Of a stretch of 64,000 nt of DNA, positions 8,771 through 18,451 are shown piece by piece (the stretch's first letter is position 1; every line of letters begins with the position of its first letter). The stretch is taken from assembly GCF_003605575.1 (NCBI RefSeq), contig NZ_QKNY01000001.1:88377-152376 (forward strand). The letters run 5' to 3'. The notes under the pieces are model-generated. The model did no database searches and was not told where the DNA came from. It saw only the letters and a list, made by a program, of their open reading frames with translations. This stretch comes from Halonotius aquaticus. Its GTDB lineage: Archaea > Halobacteriota > Halobacteria > Halobacteriales > Haloferacaceae. The position numbers and the translations under genes are program-made.

Positions 8771-8950
8771 ATGGAGACCCGTCACCTCGTGCTCTTGATC
8801 GTGGTGCTCGTCACCAGTGTTCTGCTCGTTCGCGGTGTCGTCGGACTGCTCAACGGGGATATCGGCACCGTGGCCAGACAGGCAGCGATCGGGCTGATCG
8901 TGTTTACCTTCGGTATCGCGCTCGTCTCTCGTTGGGACGATATCGGGTGA
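8771..8950 (+). CDS. Small membrane protein, function unknown
   Basis: A 59-residue protein with two helices (about 4-26 and 37-53) joined by a Gly/Asp loop, ending VSRWDDIG. A TATA-like ACTATACG at about 8740-8747 lies about 27 bases before this ATG, so leaderless expression is likely. It is divergent from cydA, with an inverted repeat (AAAACA at 8637-8642, TGTTTT at 8666-8671) in the shared intergenic region. No family was recognised. Confidence 0.6.
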   Translation: METRHLVLLIVVLVTSVLLVRGVVGLLNGDIGTVARQAAIGLIVFTFGIALVSRWDDIG

Positions 8951-8977
8951 GAAACGACGGTCTCGGGACAGCGCCGC

Positions 8978-9484
8978 TCACCCCTCGCAGGTACATTCAT
9001 GGGAGATGGCTGCTGTGTCGGCGACGTGGGTATGCACTGCTACCGCGAGATCGAACATGGCGGTCGCATGCTGGGCGGCTGCGGTATCACGTGTTCGGGT
9101 GCGCCTCCGGTTGCCGCGGTGGAGCTGTTTGAGCTGTTCGGCTGTCGTCTCGCTGATGAGCCCGAGGTCGCCGGCCCGAGCGAAGGCGGTGGCTCGCCCG
9201 GAGTCTGCTTTTCTGAGTGTCTCGCCGCGGCTGTGAGCGGCGGCCGCAAGAGAGTGTTCGATCGCGGCAAACGAGAGTTCGATCACGCTGGCGTGATAGC
9301 CGCCGGGCTCTCGAAGCGAGCGGCAGGCCGTCAGGAGCCGACAGGCCGTCCGAAGGCTGACAACTGCGTTCTTCGTCTCAGTTGGCTCGATCGTGGGCGG
9401 AAACGACAATGTCTCCGGCGGTGCGTCGAAGGCCGCAGTAGCCTGGTCAAGCGCGTCACGAATAGCGGGTGGTTCCTCACCCAT
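8978..9484 (-). CDS. All-helical hypothetical protein
   Basis: A 168-residue, Ala- and Thr-rich, predicted all-helical protein. The middle segment (IELSFAAIEHSLAAAAHSRGETLRKADSGRA) is a long helix followed by an Arg-rich helix with GNRRRTRTRD near residue 133. The layout recalls HEPN-like four-helix bundles, but no RNxxxH or other diagnostic site is present. The ATG is clear. It lies downstream of the YhbY gene on the same strand, 160 bases away. Function unknown. Confidence 0.55.
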   Translation of the reverse strand: MGEEPPAIRDALDQATAAFDAPPETLSFPPTIEPTETKNAVVSLRTACRLLTACRSLREPGGYHASVIELSFAAIEHSLAAAAHSRGETLRKADSGRATAFARAGDLGLISETTAEQLKQLHRGNRRRTRTRDTAAAQHATAMFDLAVAVHTHVADTAAISHECTCEG

Positions 9485-9644
9485 CTGTTTGGCTCCATTG
9501 TGGTGGCGACGCTGGCTGATACGGTTCCGACTGCATAGCCGGGAGTGCGCGCGAAGGCGACAAATCTCTTCGGGCTGCGATCAGCGGCACCACGGTCGAT
9601 GAAGAGATAGGTGTTCGGTCGGGGTCGACGCGGTGACCCACCAC

Positions 9645-9890
9645 TCAGCGCAAGACGGCAGTGTTGCCGCGCGTTTCGATCAGATCGGCACCGACGGAAT
9701 CGGCCAACTCGGCTGCCAGCGTTTCGGTGTCATCGCTCCCGCGGGCCGCGCGGAGAAACTTCACCTTCACGAGGCGGCGATTCTGTAGCTGATCGGCCAA
9801 CTCATCGGTCACTGACTCGATGCCGTGTTTGCCGACCCAGACCGTGACGTCGAGATTATGGGCTTCCTTGCGAAGTTCGTCTGAAACCAT
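9645..9890 (-). CDS. YhbY/CRM-domain RNA-binding protein
   Basis: An 81-residue protein matching the CRM domain: DVTVWVGKHGIESVTDELADQL holds the GxxG-type loop (GKHG), then LVKVKFLRAARG and a C-terminal DLIETRGNTAVL strand. Bacterial YhbY binds pre-50S ribosomes; archaeal copies are thought to act in rRNA or RNase P related processing. The ATG at 9890 is chosen because codons further upstream look non-coding. The usual haloarchaeal partner gene for RNase P component 4 is not seen next to it. Confidence 0.8.
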   Translation of the reverse strand: MVSDELRKEAHNLDVTVWVGKHGIESVTDELADQLQNRRLVKVKFLRAARGSDDTETLAAELADSVGADLIETRGNTAVLR

Positions 9891-10123
9891 GATACGCCAT
9901 TTATCGGTCGACCGGGTTTCAACCTTTAGATCGCCGGAACGGCTGCCCAAGCGTTGTGAACATCGCGATCAGCCGGACGGCCGGGCGATTGAGGCGGTGG
10001 GTAACAGGCGAATTTTGCGCTGCTCATATCGCCGAGTCTGACATAGGTTAATAAACCCAGAGTCCATTCATCCCACTAACGTATGGTTTCACTACCACGT
10101 CGTCGACTTCAGAGGAGTCGACA

Positions 10124-11296
10124 ATGAAACTCGCAACGATCGGTGTTGGGAATGCTGGCAGCAAGGTTATCGACCGGATGGTGGAGTTCGAGCAGGCGAC
10201 CGGGCGGGATCTCTGCCGGCACACGCTCGTGATCAACACCGCACGGACGGATCTGGCCAAGCCGGAACACGTCCCCGAAGATCGACGGCTGTTGATCGGC
10301 GAGACCCACCAGAAGGCGAAAGGCCACGGCGTCGGCGGCGACGCCGCTATCGGCGCGGAAGTGGCACAAACGGAGATCGACGACATTCGTCGCATCTTCG
10401 ACGATGTGGAGATCCACGAGGTCGACGCGATCCTCGTCGCTGCCGGACTCGGCGGCGGGACGGGCAGCGGAGCCGCCCCGGTCGTCATTGAGGAGCTTCA
10501 AAAGATGTACGACGAGCCGGTCTACGGTCTCGGGATGCTGCCGGGCAAATACGAGGGTGGCCGCCCCGCGCTCAACGCTGCACGGTCGCTCCAGTCGTTC
10601 GTCAACAAGGTCGATAACTTCATCGCCTTCGACAATGACGCCTGGCGATCCCGCGGCCAGACCATCGAAGAGGGCTATGAGGATATGAACCGTGAGCTGG
10701 CGACCCGCATCGTCACGCTGCTTGCGGCCGGCGAGGTTGACGAAAGCGAGGTCGGGGAGAACGCCATGGACTCCAGTGACATCATGCGAACCATGGAGGT
10801 CGGCGGCGTTTCCTCGATCGGCTACGCCTCGACCGGTGTTGATACCCCCGATGACGGGCTGCTCTCACGGTTCAGTGAGGAAGAGGTCTCGAATATGGAG
10901 TCAACCGATGCGGCGAAGATCAAAGGCCTCGTTCGGCGCGCGGTCAACTCCCGGCTGACCGTTCCCTGTGATGTGGCCAGTGCCGAGCGCGCGCTGATCA
11001 TCTTTGCGGGGCCGCCATCGGAGATCTCCCGGAAAGGTGTCGAATCCGCCCGCGATTGGCTCGAACAGGAGACCGAAACGGTCGACGTGCTCGCCGGCGA
11101 CGACCCACGAACCGACTCCGATACGCTCGCGGCGGTTGTACTGCTGTCGAACGTGACCGATACCCCACGGATCAAGGAGATTCAGGATCAAGCGGTTGAC
11201 GCCCAAGACACGATCCAACAGCAGGAAGCGGTTCGCGAGGAGGAGATCGAGTCGCTGATCACCGACGATGACAATGATCTCGACCCAATCGTCTAA
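10124..11296 (+). CDS. CetZ-family tubulin-like protein
   Basis: A 390-residue cytoskeletal GTPase of the archaeal CetZ group, which controls cell shape and motility in haloarchaea. Visible sites: N-terminal TIGVGNAGSKV nucleotide loop, the tubulin/FtsZ signature GGGTGSG at 110-116, FDNDAWR near 170, and the T7-region NRELATR segment. Length is typical of CetZ1/CetZ2. It ends in an acidic tail. A second CetZ gene follows 48 bases downstream, so they may form a unit. Which CetZ class it belongs to needs a tree. Confidence 0.88.
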   Translation: MKLATIGVGNAGSKVIDRMVEFEQATGRDLCRHTLVINTARTDLAKPEHVPEDRRLLIGETHQKAKGHGVGGDAAIGAEVAQTEIDDIRRIFDDVEIHEVDAILVAAGLGGGTGSGAAPVVIEELQKMYDEPVYGLGMLPGKYEGGRPALNAARSLQSFVNKVDNFIAFDNDAWRSRGQTIEEGYEDMNRELATRIVTLLAAGEVDESEVGENAMDSSDIMRTMEVGGVSSIGYASTGVDTPDDGLLSRFSEEEVSNMESTDAAKIKGLVRRAVNSRLTVPCDVASAERALIIFAGPPSEISRKGVESARDWLEQETETVDVLAGDDPRTDSDTLAAVVLLSNVTDTPRIKEIQDQAVDAQDTIQQQEAVREEEIESLITDDDNDLDPIV

Positions 11297-11344
11297 CCGC
11301 ACCTCGCGGGCAGCGATCGATAGACTCGCTCGGGAGGGGCGTGA

Positions 11345-12847
11345 ATGAAGCTGTCGCTGTTCGGGGTCGGTGACGCGGGCACCCGGCTGGTCGACAAGCT
11401 CCTGCAGGCGGAAGTCGAGACCGGCCGGAACTTTACCGACGGCAATGTGCTGGCGTTCAACACCGCCGCCGAGGCCTTCGGTGAGACAGACACCCTCCCC
11501 GAAGAGCGACAGATCCTAATCGGCGACACCCATTCGGCGGTCAATCAGTACGTCGAACCGGATGCTGACGGCCCGGATACCGACACCGCCAGCGCGACCT
11601 CCCGAGACCACTCACCAGGCGTCGCCGGCGACCCGGAACTCGGCGCGGAAGTTGCTGATGACGAACTTCCGGAGATCCGCCGCGCGCTCGATCTCGTTGA
11701 CGACACCGAGGTCGACGCGGCGATGGTCGTCGCCGGCTTCGGTGGAGGCACCGGCTGTGGCGTCGGCAGCGTCCTCTTAGAGGAGCTCAAAAGCATCTAT
11801 GAGATCCCGGTGTATGTGCTCGGCGCGTTGCCGGCAGCCGACGAATCCGATGAGCGCGCACACACAGCCGCGCGAGCGGTGCGAACATTTGTCCCGCTGG
11901 CTGATGCGGTGCTCCCCGTCGATAATGACGCGTGGGCACGGAGCACCCAACCACTTACCGAGCAGTACGACGAGATCAACGAGATGGTTGCGACCCGGAT
12001 GCTCTCACTGTTTGCGGCCGGGGAATCAGATCCGGCAACGGTCTCGGAGATGCGGATCGATCCGGCCGATGTGATGCGCACGCTGGCCGTCGGTGGACTC
12101 TCATCGATCGGCCATGCGAGCATCGAGGTCGACACCAGCGACGAGGGGCTGCTCGCCCGACTGATGCAGCTGTTGGGTCTTGCGGAGGAGACTCCCGACA
12201 CGCAGACCGATGCAGCGACGATCAAGCGACTCGTTCGCAGCGCGCTGAACTCGAAGCTGACGCTTCCCTGTGATATCGAATCAACTGATAGGGTGCTGGT
12301 GATCCTTTCGGGGCCACCATCAGATATCTCCAGAAAAGGGTTCGAAACCGGCCGCTACCTGCTGGAAGAAGAAACAGGCACTGTCGAGGTATTGGCCGGC
12401 GATGAGCCGCTCCCGAACGCCTCGGAGATCACCGCCACGGTACTGTTTTCGAATGTGACGGACGTGCCCCGAATCGACGAGCTACAGGAGCGGGCGGTCG
12501 CCTACCAGCGCGAGCAGGACGCCGACACAGCCGTGATCGACACGGCGACCTCAATTGAGGGGGCGACGGCGGTCGCCGCCGATGCGTCGACAGCGGCACC
12601 TGACGACGAGAGCGATCACCCCTTCGAGTTCCACGGAACTGAGGAACAACAGGAGAATGGTGATGCACACGGCGGCGACACCGTCAGCCCGGACGCCGAC
12701 GCGAGTGATGAATCAACAGCCACGGACACACCCGATGGCGATGCGACCGACGGCAGCGCGGCTGACACATCGGCTGATTCTGACACCGCTACCGAAGATG
12801 GTGACGCGACCACCGCGGCAGCCACGTCGTCCGACGAACACGAGTAG
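11345..12847 (+). CDS. Divergent CetZ-family tubulin-like protein with long acidic tail
   Basis: A 500-residue CetZ paralogue. The core matches the upstream copy (LFGVGDAGTRLVDKLL, DNDAWAR, LAVGGLSSIGHAS). Two departures: a 25 to 27-residue acidic insertion at about 69-96, between the T2 and T3 regions, and a roughly 100-residue Asp/Thr/Ala-rich C-terminal extension after about residue 395. The signature loop reads GGGTGCG (133-139), with Cys replacing the usual Ser. GTP binding looks preserved; polymerisation may differ. The tail could be a partner-binding linker, as acidic tails often are in FtsZ and tubulin. Confidence 0.85.
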   Translation: MKLSLFGVGDAGTRLVDKLLQAEVETGRNFTDGNVLAFNTAAEAFGETDTLPEERQILIGDTHSAVNQYVEPDADGPDTDTASATSRDHSPGVAGDPELGAEVADDELPEIRRALDLVDDTEVDAAMVVAGFGGGTGCGVGSVLLEELKSIYEIPVYVLGALPAADESDERAHTAARAVRTFVPLADAVLPVDNDAWARSTQPLTEQYDEINEMVATRMLSLFAAGESDPATVSEMRIDPADVMRTLAVGGLSSIGHASIEVDTSDEGLLARLMQLLGLAEETPDTQTDAATIKRLVRSALNSKLTLPCDIESTDRVLVILSGPPSDISRKGFETGRYLLEEETGTVEVLAGDEPLPNASEITATVLFSNVTDVPRIDELQERAVAYQREQDADTAVIDTATSIEGATAVAADASTAAPDDESDHPFEFHGTEEQQENGDAHGGDTVSPDADASDESTATDTPDGDATDGSAADTSADSDTATEDGDATTAAATSSDEHE

Positions 12848-12933
12848 TCGTCGCGAAACCGCGGTCATCGAACTCCCACCGACCCGTCATATTGCTCCGG
12901 TAGGCTGATACCCCCGTGGTCGTATTCGCCGGT

Positions 12934-14271
12934 ATGGACGCTCACATCTCGCCGTCGACCGTCTCGGGGACGGCGCGTGCACCACCCTCGAAGAGCTACA
13001 CCCACCGAGCGATCTTGGCGGCCGGCTACAGCGACGAGGCGACCGTCTACGACCCACTCGACAGTGCTGACCCGCGGGCGACCCAGCGGGCGGTCAACGC
13101 CTTTGGTGGCGATGTCACCCCTGTCGGCGACGGTAACGCCTTAGCGATCACCGGCTTTGACGGCACCCCCTACGTGCCTGACGATGTCATCGACTGTGCT
13201 AACAGCGGAACGACGATGCGACTGGTTACCGCAACGGCCGCCCTCGGTGACGGACTGACGGTGCTAACGGGTGACGACTCGCTGCGCTCGCGGCCACAGG
13301 GGCCGCTGTTGAACGCACTCTCGACGCTGGACGTTCGGGCCGAAAGCACCCGCAGCAACGGGCAAGCGCCACTGGTCGTCGGTGGATCGCTTGCGGGCGG
13401 GACGGTCTCAATCCCCGGCGATGTCTCCTCACAGTATATCTCGGCGTTGCTCATGGCCGGCGCGGTCACCGATGAGGGGATCGAGCTCGAACTGACGACT
13501 GAGCTCAAATCAGCTCCCTATGTCGACATCACGCTGGAAGTGCTCGAGGACTTCGGCGTGACCGCCGAGCCGGTCGGTACCAGCGGTACGGATGGTGTTC
13601 GATCGGCCGGCGCAGATGGCTTCGTCATCGAAGGCGGCCAGCAGTACGCGCCAGCGAACGGCGAGTACCACGTCCCCGGTGATTTCTCGTCGATGTCGTA
13701 TCTGTTGGCTGCGGGTGCGGTCGCCGCAGCCGACGGCGAGTCCGTTGTCGTCGAGGGCGCACAGCCGAGTGCGCAGGGTGACAGTGCTATCGTCGATGTG
13801 CTCGATCGCATGGGTGCCGACATCACGTGGGACAGGGACGCGGGAACGATCACAGTCGGTGCCGCGCCGCTGTCGGGGACGACTGTCGATGTGGGCAACA
13901 CCCCGGATCTGTTGCCGACGATCGCCGTGCTTGGGGCGGTTGCCGACGGCGATACCGTCATCGAAAACTGCGAACACGTTCGCTACAAGGAGACCGATCG
14001 GGTGAGCGCGATGGCCACGGAACTTGAGACGATGGGGGCCGCGGTCACCGAAGAACAGGCGACACTGACGATCCACGGTGGGGAGTCAACGCTTGAAGGC
14101 GCCTCGGTGGAGGGGTACCACGACCACCGCGTCATCATGTCGCTGTCGGTCGCCGCCCTCGCTGCAGCCGGGTCGACGACGATCACCGGTGCCGAACACG
14201 TCGCCGTCTCGTTCCCGGACTTCTTCGAGGTGCTGTCGTCGCTGGGTGCCGGGGTCGATCGCACCGAGTAA
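12934..14271 (+). CDS. aroA: 3-phosphoshikimate 1-carboxyvinyltransferase (EPSP synthase)
   Basis: A 445-residue EPSP synthase, sixth step of the shikimate pathway: PEP plus shikimate 3-phosphate. Motifs: [10 protein letters not shown] near residue 15 (substrate Lys and Ser), NSGTTMRL near 90 (PEP loop), RPQGPLL, and the C-terminal [11 protein letters not shown] and GYHDHRVIM around 350-400. The ATG at 12934 matches where the family begins; six upstream codons are also open but start with GTG and were left out. Confidence 0.95.
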   Translation: MDAHISPSTVSGTARAPPSKSYTHRAILAAGYSDEATVYDPLDSADPRATQRAVNAFGGDVTPVGDGNALAITGFDGTPYVPDDVIDCANSGTTMRLVTATAALGDGLTVLTGDDSLRSRPQGPLLNALSTLDVRAESTRSNGQAPLVVGGSLAGGTVSIPGDVSSQYISALLMAGAVTDEGIELELTTELKSAPYVDITLEVLEDFGVTAEPVGTSGTDGVRSAGADGFVIEGGQQYAPANGEYHVPGDFSSMSYLLAAGAVAAADGESVVVEGAQPSAQGDSAIVDVLDRMGADITWDRDAGTITVGAAPLSGTTVDVGNTPDLLPTIAVLGAVADGDTVIENCEHVRYKETDRVSAMATELETMGAAVTEEQATLTIHGGESTLEGASVEGYHDHRVIMSLSVAALAAAGSTTITGAEHVAVSFPDFFEVLSSLGAGVDRTE

Positions 14272-14310
14272 CCCCCGCATGCTTTTGTCGTCGGTCATGT
14301 TGTGCTCTGT

Positions 14311-14925
14311 ATGGATCGGGCTGTCATGCTACCGCCGTTGTCGGTGGGGATTGAGGGGATCCCACAGCCCGCGGATCTCGTTGCGGTCGGGGATCTCGTT
14401 GTCAACATCATCGTCGCGATCGGCTATCTGTCGATCACGCTGTTTGTGGGTGCGATGTTGGTCTCTAATGCCGGTGAGCGAATCCGAACCGTCGGCGAGG
14501 AGGTTCGAGTTCACCCTCTCGAATCCGCGGGGTTCGGCCTTGGAACGGTCATCGCTGGCGTAGGTGGCTATCTCCTCGTGGGCGTCACGGCTGCGGCGCT
14601 CGCCGAACTTGGCGCGCCCCCACAGGTTGGCATCCTTGTGTTGGTACCACTGGTCGTCGGCGTGATCGGGCTGATTGTTGCGACCGCGCTTGGACAGCTC
14701 GTCGTCGGCATCATCCTGGTACGCCGATTGAGTGACGAGGGGCGACCGAATCTCTGGGCGGCTCTCATTGTTGGCACAGTCGTTCTTGGGGTGGCGGCGA
14801 TCTTCCCGGCCGGCAATCTGGTTGGCGTTGCCGTCACCGTGGGCGCGATCGGCGGCGTCACCCGTCGGGTATGGCGAACCAACAGCGAGCGCTTCCCTGC
14901 TCTTCGGGACACGCTGCTGGAGTGA
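14311..14925 (+). CDS. Polytopic membrane protein between aroA and aroC
   Basis: A 204-residue protein with about four helices: roughly 27-48, 72-97, 103-131 and 147-170. A soluble strip (AGERIRTVGEEVRVHPLES) sits after the first helix. A TATA-like GCTTTTG at 14281-14287 lies 27 bases before the ATG at 14311, favouring it over the in-frame ATG at 14302. No family was recognised. Its place between two shikimate genes need not mean a shared role. Confidence 0.65.
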   Translation: MDRAVMLPPLSVGIEGIPQPADLVAVGDLVVNIIVAIGYLSITLFVGAMLVSNAGERIRTVGEEVRVHPLESAGFGLGTVIAGVGGYLLVGVTAAALAELGAPPQVGILVLVPLVVGVIGLIVATALGQLVVGIILVRRLSDEGRPNLWAALIVGTVVLGVAAIFPAGNLVGVAVTVGAIGGVTRRVWRTNSERFPALRDTLLE

Positions 14926-14978
14926 CCCATCGCCGACGGACTGCAAGGTTCAAATGCTCTGGGGCCCAGAGGCCGATA

Positions 14979-16169
14979 ATGAATGGCAATCGGTTCGGTC
15001 GGCTCTTTCAGGTGACGACATACGGCGAGAGCCACGGGAAGGCGATGGGCGTGACGATCAGCGGCTGTCCGGCTGGGGTTGACCTCGACACCGAGGCAGT
15101 GCAGGCGGAACTCGACCGCCGCAAGCCCGGCCAGTCGATGATCACGACCTCCCGCGGTGAGCCCGACGACGTGACGATCAACTCCGGACTGCAGGACGGC
15201 TACACAACTGGAACGCCGATCGGGATGGTCATCGAGAACAAGGACGCCCGCTCGGGGAAGTACGAACCCTTCGTGACCGCACCGCGTCCCTCACACGGCG
15301 ATTACACCTACTCCGCAAAGTTCGGCACCCGGAACTGGGGTGGCGGCGGTCGTTCCTCGGCCCGCGAAACGGTCAACTGGGTTGCCGCCGGCGCGGTCGC
15401 CAAACAGGTGCTTGAGCAGAGTGAGTACGACGTACAGGTGAAGGCCCACGTCAACCAGGTCGGCGACATCGAGGCACCCCCCGTCAGCTTCGAGGAGATG
15501 CTCGAACACACCGAGAACAACGAGGTGCGGTGTGCCCATCCTGAAACCGCCGAGGAAATGCGGGATGCGATCGACGAGTACCAGCAGGAAGGCGACTCGA
15601 TTGGTGGATCGGTGTACTTCGAGTGTCGCGGCGTTCCCCGTGGCCTCGGCGCGCCACGATTTGACTCCTTCCCGTCGCGGCTCGGCCGAGCGATGTTTGC
15701 GATCCCGGCGACGACGGCCTTCCAGTTCGGCAAAGGGCGTGAGGCCCGAACGATGCGGGGTAGCGAACGTAACGAGGACTGGGAGTTCGACGATGGCGAT
15801 TCCCACCCGGATACCGTCAGCGACGAGGGCGATCCGGTGCCAGTCGGCAACGACCACGGCGGCCTTCAGGGCGGAATCACAACCGGCGAACCGATCTACG
15901 GCGAAGCAACGTGGCACGCCCCAACTAGCATCCCGAAAGAACAGACGACTGCTGACTGGGAGACCGGCGAGCGTAAGGATGTGCAGGTCGTCGGTCGCCA
16001 CGATCCGGTGTTGATGCCGCGAGCGGTGCCGGTTGTCGAGGCGATGCTCAATCTGACGATTCTGGACTTTATGCTGCTGGACGGCCGCATCAACCCCGAC
16101 CGTCTTGATGGACAACCAGGCGAGTACGACACCGACTACCATCCACGCAGCCCGGACAATATGGAGTAA
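14979..16169 (+). CDS. aroC: Chorismate synthase
   Basis: A 396-residue enzyme converting EPSP to chorismate with reduced FMN. Motifs: GRLFQVTTYGESHG at the N-terminus, GGGRSSARET near residue 125, the FMN loop GNDHGGLQGGITTG near 290, and the C-terminal VGRHDPVLMPRAVPV near 345. ATG 14979 gives the family's MNGNRFGRLF start. An acidic region (about 255-285) is a halophile-type insertion. Chorismate feeds aromatic amino acids and, via menF in this window, menaquinone. Confidence 0.95.
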   Translation: MNGNRFGRLFQVTTYGESHGKAMGVTISGCPAGVDLDTEAVQAELDRRKPGQSMITTSRGEPDDVTINSGLQDGYTTGTPIGMVIENKDARSGKYEPFVTAPRPSHGDYTYSAKFGTRNWGGGGRSSARETVNWVAAGAVAKQVLEQSEYDVQVKAHVNQVGDIEAPPVSFEEMLEHTENNEVRCAHPETAEEMRDAIDEYQQEGDSIGGSVYFECRGVPRGLGAPRFDSFPSRLGRAMFAIPATTAFQFGKGREARTMRGSERNEDWEFDDGDSHPDTVSDEGDPVPVGNDHGGLQGGITTGEPIYGEATWHAPTSIPKEQTTADWETGERKDVQVVGRHDPVLMPRAVPVVEAMLNLTILDFMLLDGRINPDRLDGQPGEYDTDYHPRSPDNME

Positions 16170-16550
16170 TCGACGGCGACCAAAAATATCGGCTTGCTGT
16201 CATCGCAGACGCTATATATCAGTCTTTTTACTATATTGTAATTCACGTGAGCGATGTCGCAGTGAGCGACACACCGCCTTGCTGCACCACGCCGGTTCGG
16301 CCGGCCTTCAGGCGCAGTGGCTGACAGGCGAGCAAGTAGGGTGATTGTGGCGTCCACCAACCCAGTTGTGTGGTGCCCATCGAGACGCCGTTGTAGATTG
16401 TGAAATACCCCGAATTCGGCTGGCTTATGAACGAATATCCACAATTATAGGTTCTTAATGATCTTTCCTTGCTAATGCATAGCAAACTCTTTTACCCGGG
16501 GCTAGCATTCTCTTCATACTAGTGGCCCAGTGGGGCCGTGACAGCAACCT
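16170..16550. other. Intergenic region upstream of porA
   Basis: This 381-base stretch is AT-rich at both ends. It holds a TATATAT-like element near 16213 and a candidate porA promoter (CTCTTTTACCC, near 16487-16497). Open frames of about 80 codons on the minus strand (16243-16485) have no recognisable domain and irregular codon use. Nothing else was identified. Confidence 0.4.
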
Positions 16551-18449
16551 ATGACTGATAACGAATTCATCTGGCGAATTGCCGGCGGCTCCGGTGACGG
16601 GATCGCCTCAACGAGTCAGAACTTTGCCAAAGCGCTGATGCGTTCCGGCTTGGACGTATTCACACATCGACACTATCCCTCCCGGATCCGTGGTGGCCAC
16701 ACCTACACTGAGGTTCGTGCCGCAGCGGAACCGGTCAAATCCCGTGGCGACGGCTATAATTTTCTGCTGGCGCTGGGCGACTCCTTCGCTCGCAACCCAC
16801 AGGAAGATGCCTACTACGGCAACGAGGAGATCAAACCGCTCTCGGAGAACCTTGATGAGCTCCGAGAGGGTGGCGTCATCGTCTACGACTCGGGGCTGCT
16901 CGATGCCTCCGAGATCGAGGACTTCGACGCCCGTGTCGAGGAAAACAACTGGCACGTCTACGACATCGACCTCCGTAACATGGCCCGCGATGTCGGCCGT
17001 GAGGTCATGCGCAACACCGCCGGCGTCGGCGTGACCTGTGCGCTGGCCGGGATCGACCTCCACTGGATCGAGGAGCTCATGTCGGATGCGATGCCGGAGA
17101 AGATCCTCGAACCAAACCTTGAGATCCTCAACAAGGCCCACGACATGGTCGTCGAGGAGTACGATGTCGACGCCAACGATGTGACCGTTCCTGAGGGCAG
17201 CCACGACGAAGAGCAGGTGCTCATGTCAGGCTCCGATGCGATCGCCTACGGCTCCCTCGACGAAGGCTGTCGGTTCATCGCGGGCTATCCGATGACCCCG
17301 TGGACTGAGGTCTTCACCATCATGTGTCAGAACCTTCCGGAGGTCGGCGGGATCTCCGAGCAGGTCGAAGACGAGATCGCCGCGGCCGCCCTCGCAGTCG
17401 GTGCGAGTCACGCCGGCGCGAAGGCGATGTCCGGCTCTTCCGGTGGTGGCTTCGCCCTGATGAGCGAACCGCTTGGTCTCGCCGAGATGACCGAAACGCC
17501 GGTCGTCCTCATCGAGGCGATGCGGGCCGGCCCCTCCACCGGGATGCCGACGAAGCCCGAACAGGCCGACCTCGAACACGTGCTGTACACCTCACAGGGA
17601 GACTCCCAGCGCGTTGTCTTCGCACCGGGAACAGTCGAAGAGGCCTACACCCAGACGCGGCGGGCCTTCCAGATCGCCTACGAGTACCAGATCCCGGCGA
17701 TCGTGCTGTACGATCAGAAGCTCGGCGGCGAGCTCGTCAGCCTGCCGGCGTCTCACTTCGATGAGGAGCCCAACCCATCGCTCGGCTCGACGCTCACCGA
17801 AGCCGAGCTCGAAGAGGCTCCCCACGACGACAGCGGGAAGTACAGCCGCTTCCAGCACGATGTCGAAGACGGCGTCAGCCCGCGGTCGATCCCCGGCCAG
17901 AAGGGCGGTCGTTTCCTCGCCACCGGCAACGAGCACACCCCCGAGGGACATATCGCGGAAACAACATCGAACCGCGTCGCCCAGATGGATCGACGAACCG
18001 AGAAGCTTGAAGCGATCTCGGCCGATCTTGCCGCCCAAGACGAGACCCACCAGACCCACTATGGCCCCGACGAGGCCACCTACGGGCTGATGACGTTCGG
18101 CAGCCAGCAGGGCACCGTCGAGGAGGCCGTCGATATGCTCAACGAGCAGGGCCACTCGGTGAAGGCCCTCGGCGTCTCCGATATGGCTCCGTATCCGGTC
18201 GATGAGGTCAGTGAGTTCATCGAGAGCGTCGACGAGGTGCTCGTTGTTGAGATGAACGCCTCCGCACAGTTCCGCGGCCTCACCCAGAAGGAACTCGGCA
18301 AGTACGGCGAGAAACTGTCGAGTCTCCTCAAATACAACGGCAACCCCTTCGAACCGCTCGATATCGTTGAAGGGTTCAAAACGACGATCATCGAGGGCGG
18401 CGAGCTCTCCAGCAATAAGACCAAATTCGTTCCAGCAGCAGGTGATTAA
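16551..18449 (+). CDS. porA: Pyruvate:ferredoxin oxidoreductase subunit alpha (gamma-alpha fusion)
   Basis: A 632-residue two-domain protein. The N-terminal gamma-type domain (about 1-190) has AGGSGDGIASTSQNFAKAL and HYPSRIRGGHTY; the alpha part from about 220 has the conserved GYPMTPWTEV loop (near 247) that organises thiamine diphosphate and CoA. With PorB it oxidises pyruvate to acetyl-CoA and passes electrons to ferredoxin. The length and the PorB partner match haloarchaeal PorAB better than the shorter 2-oxoglutarate KorAB, but substrate assignment is by family resemblance. Confidence 0.85.
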   Translation: MTDNEFIWRIAGGSGDGIASTSQNFAKALMRSGLDVFTHRHYPSRIRGGHTYTEVRAAAEPVKSRGDGYNFLLALGDSFARNPQEDAYYGNEEIKPLSENLDELREGGVIVYDSGLLDASEIEDFDARVEENNWHVYDIDLRNMARDVGREVMRNTAGVGVTCALAGIDLHWIEELMSDAMPEKILEPNLEILNKAHDMVVEEYDVDANDVTVPEGSHDEEQVLMSGSDAIAYGSLDEGCRFIAGYPMTPWTEVFTIMCQNLPEVGGISEQVEDEIAAAALAVGASHAGAKAMSGSSGGGFALMSEPLGLAEMTETPVVLIEAMRAGPSTGMPTKPEQADLEHVLYTSQGDSQRVVFAPGTVEEAYTQTRRAFQIAYEYQIPAIVLYDQKLGGELVSLPASHFDEEPNPSLGSTLTEAELEEAPHDDSGKYSRFQHDVEDGVSPRSIPGQKGGRFLATGNEHTPEGHIAETTSNRVAQMDRRTEKLEAISADLAAQDETHQTHYGPDEATYGLMTFGSQQGTVEEAVDMLNEQGHSVKALGVSDMAPYPVDEVSEFIESVDEVLVVEMNASAQFRGLTQKELGKYGEKLSSLLKYNGNPFEPLDIVEGFKTTIIEGGELSSNKTKFVPAAGD

Positions 18450-18451
18450 TC

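Noticed and set aside
16243..16485. 80-codon minus-strand frame upstream of porA
   Set aside because: No domain, no promoter and unusual composition; treated as intergenic, although a degenerate transposon end cannot be excluded.
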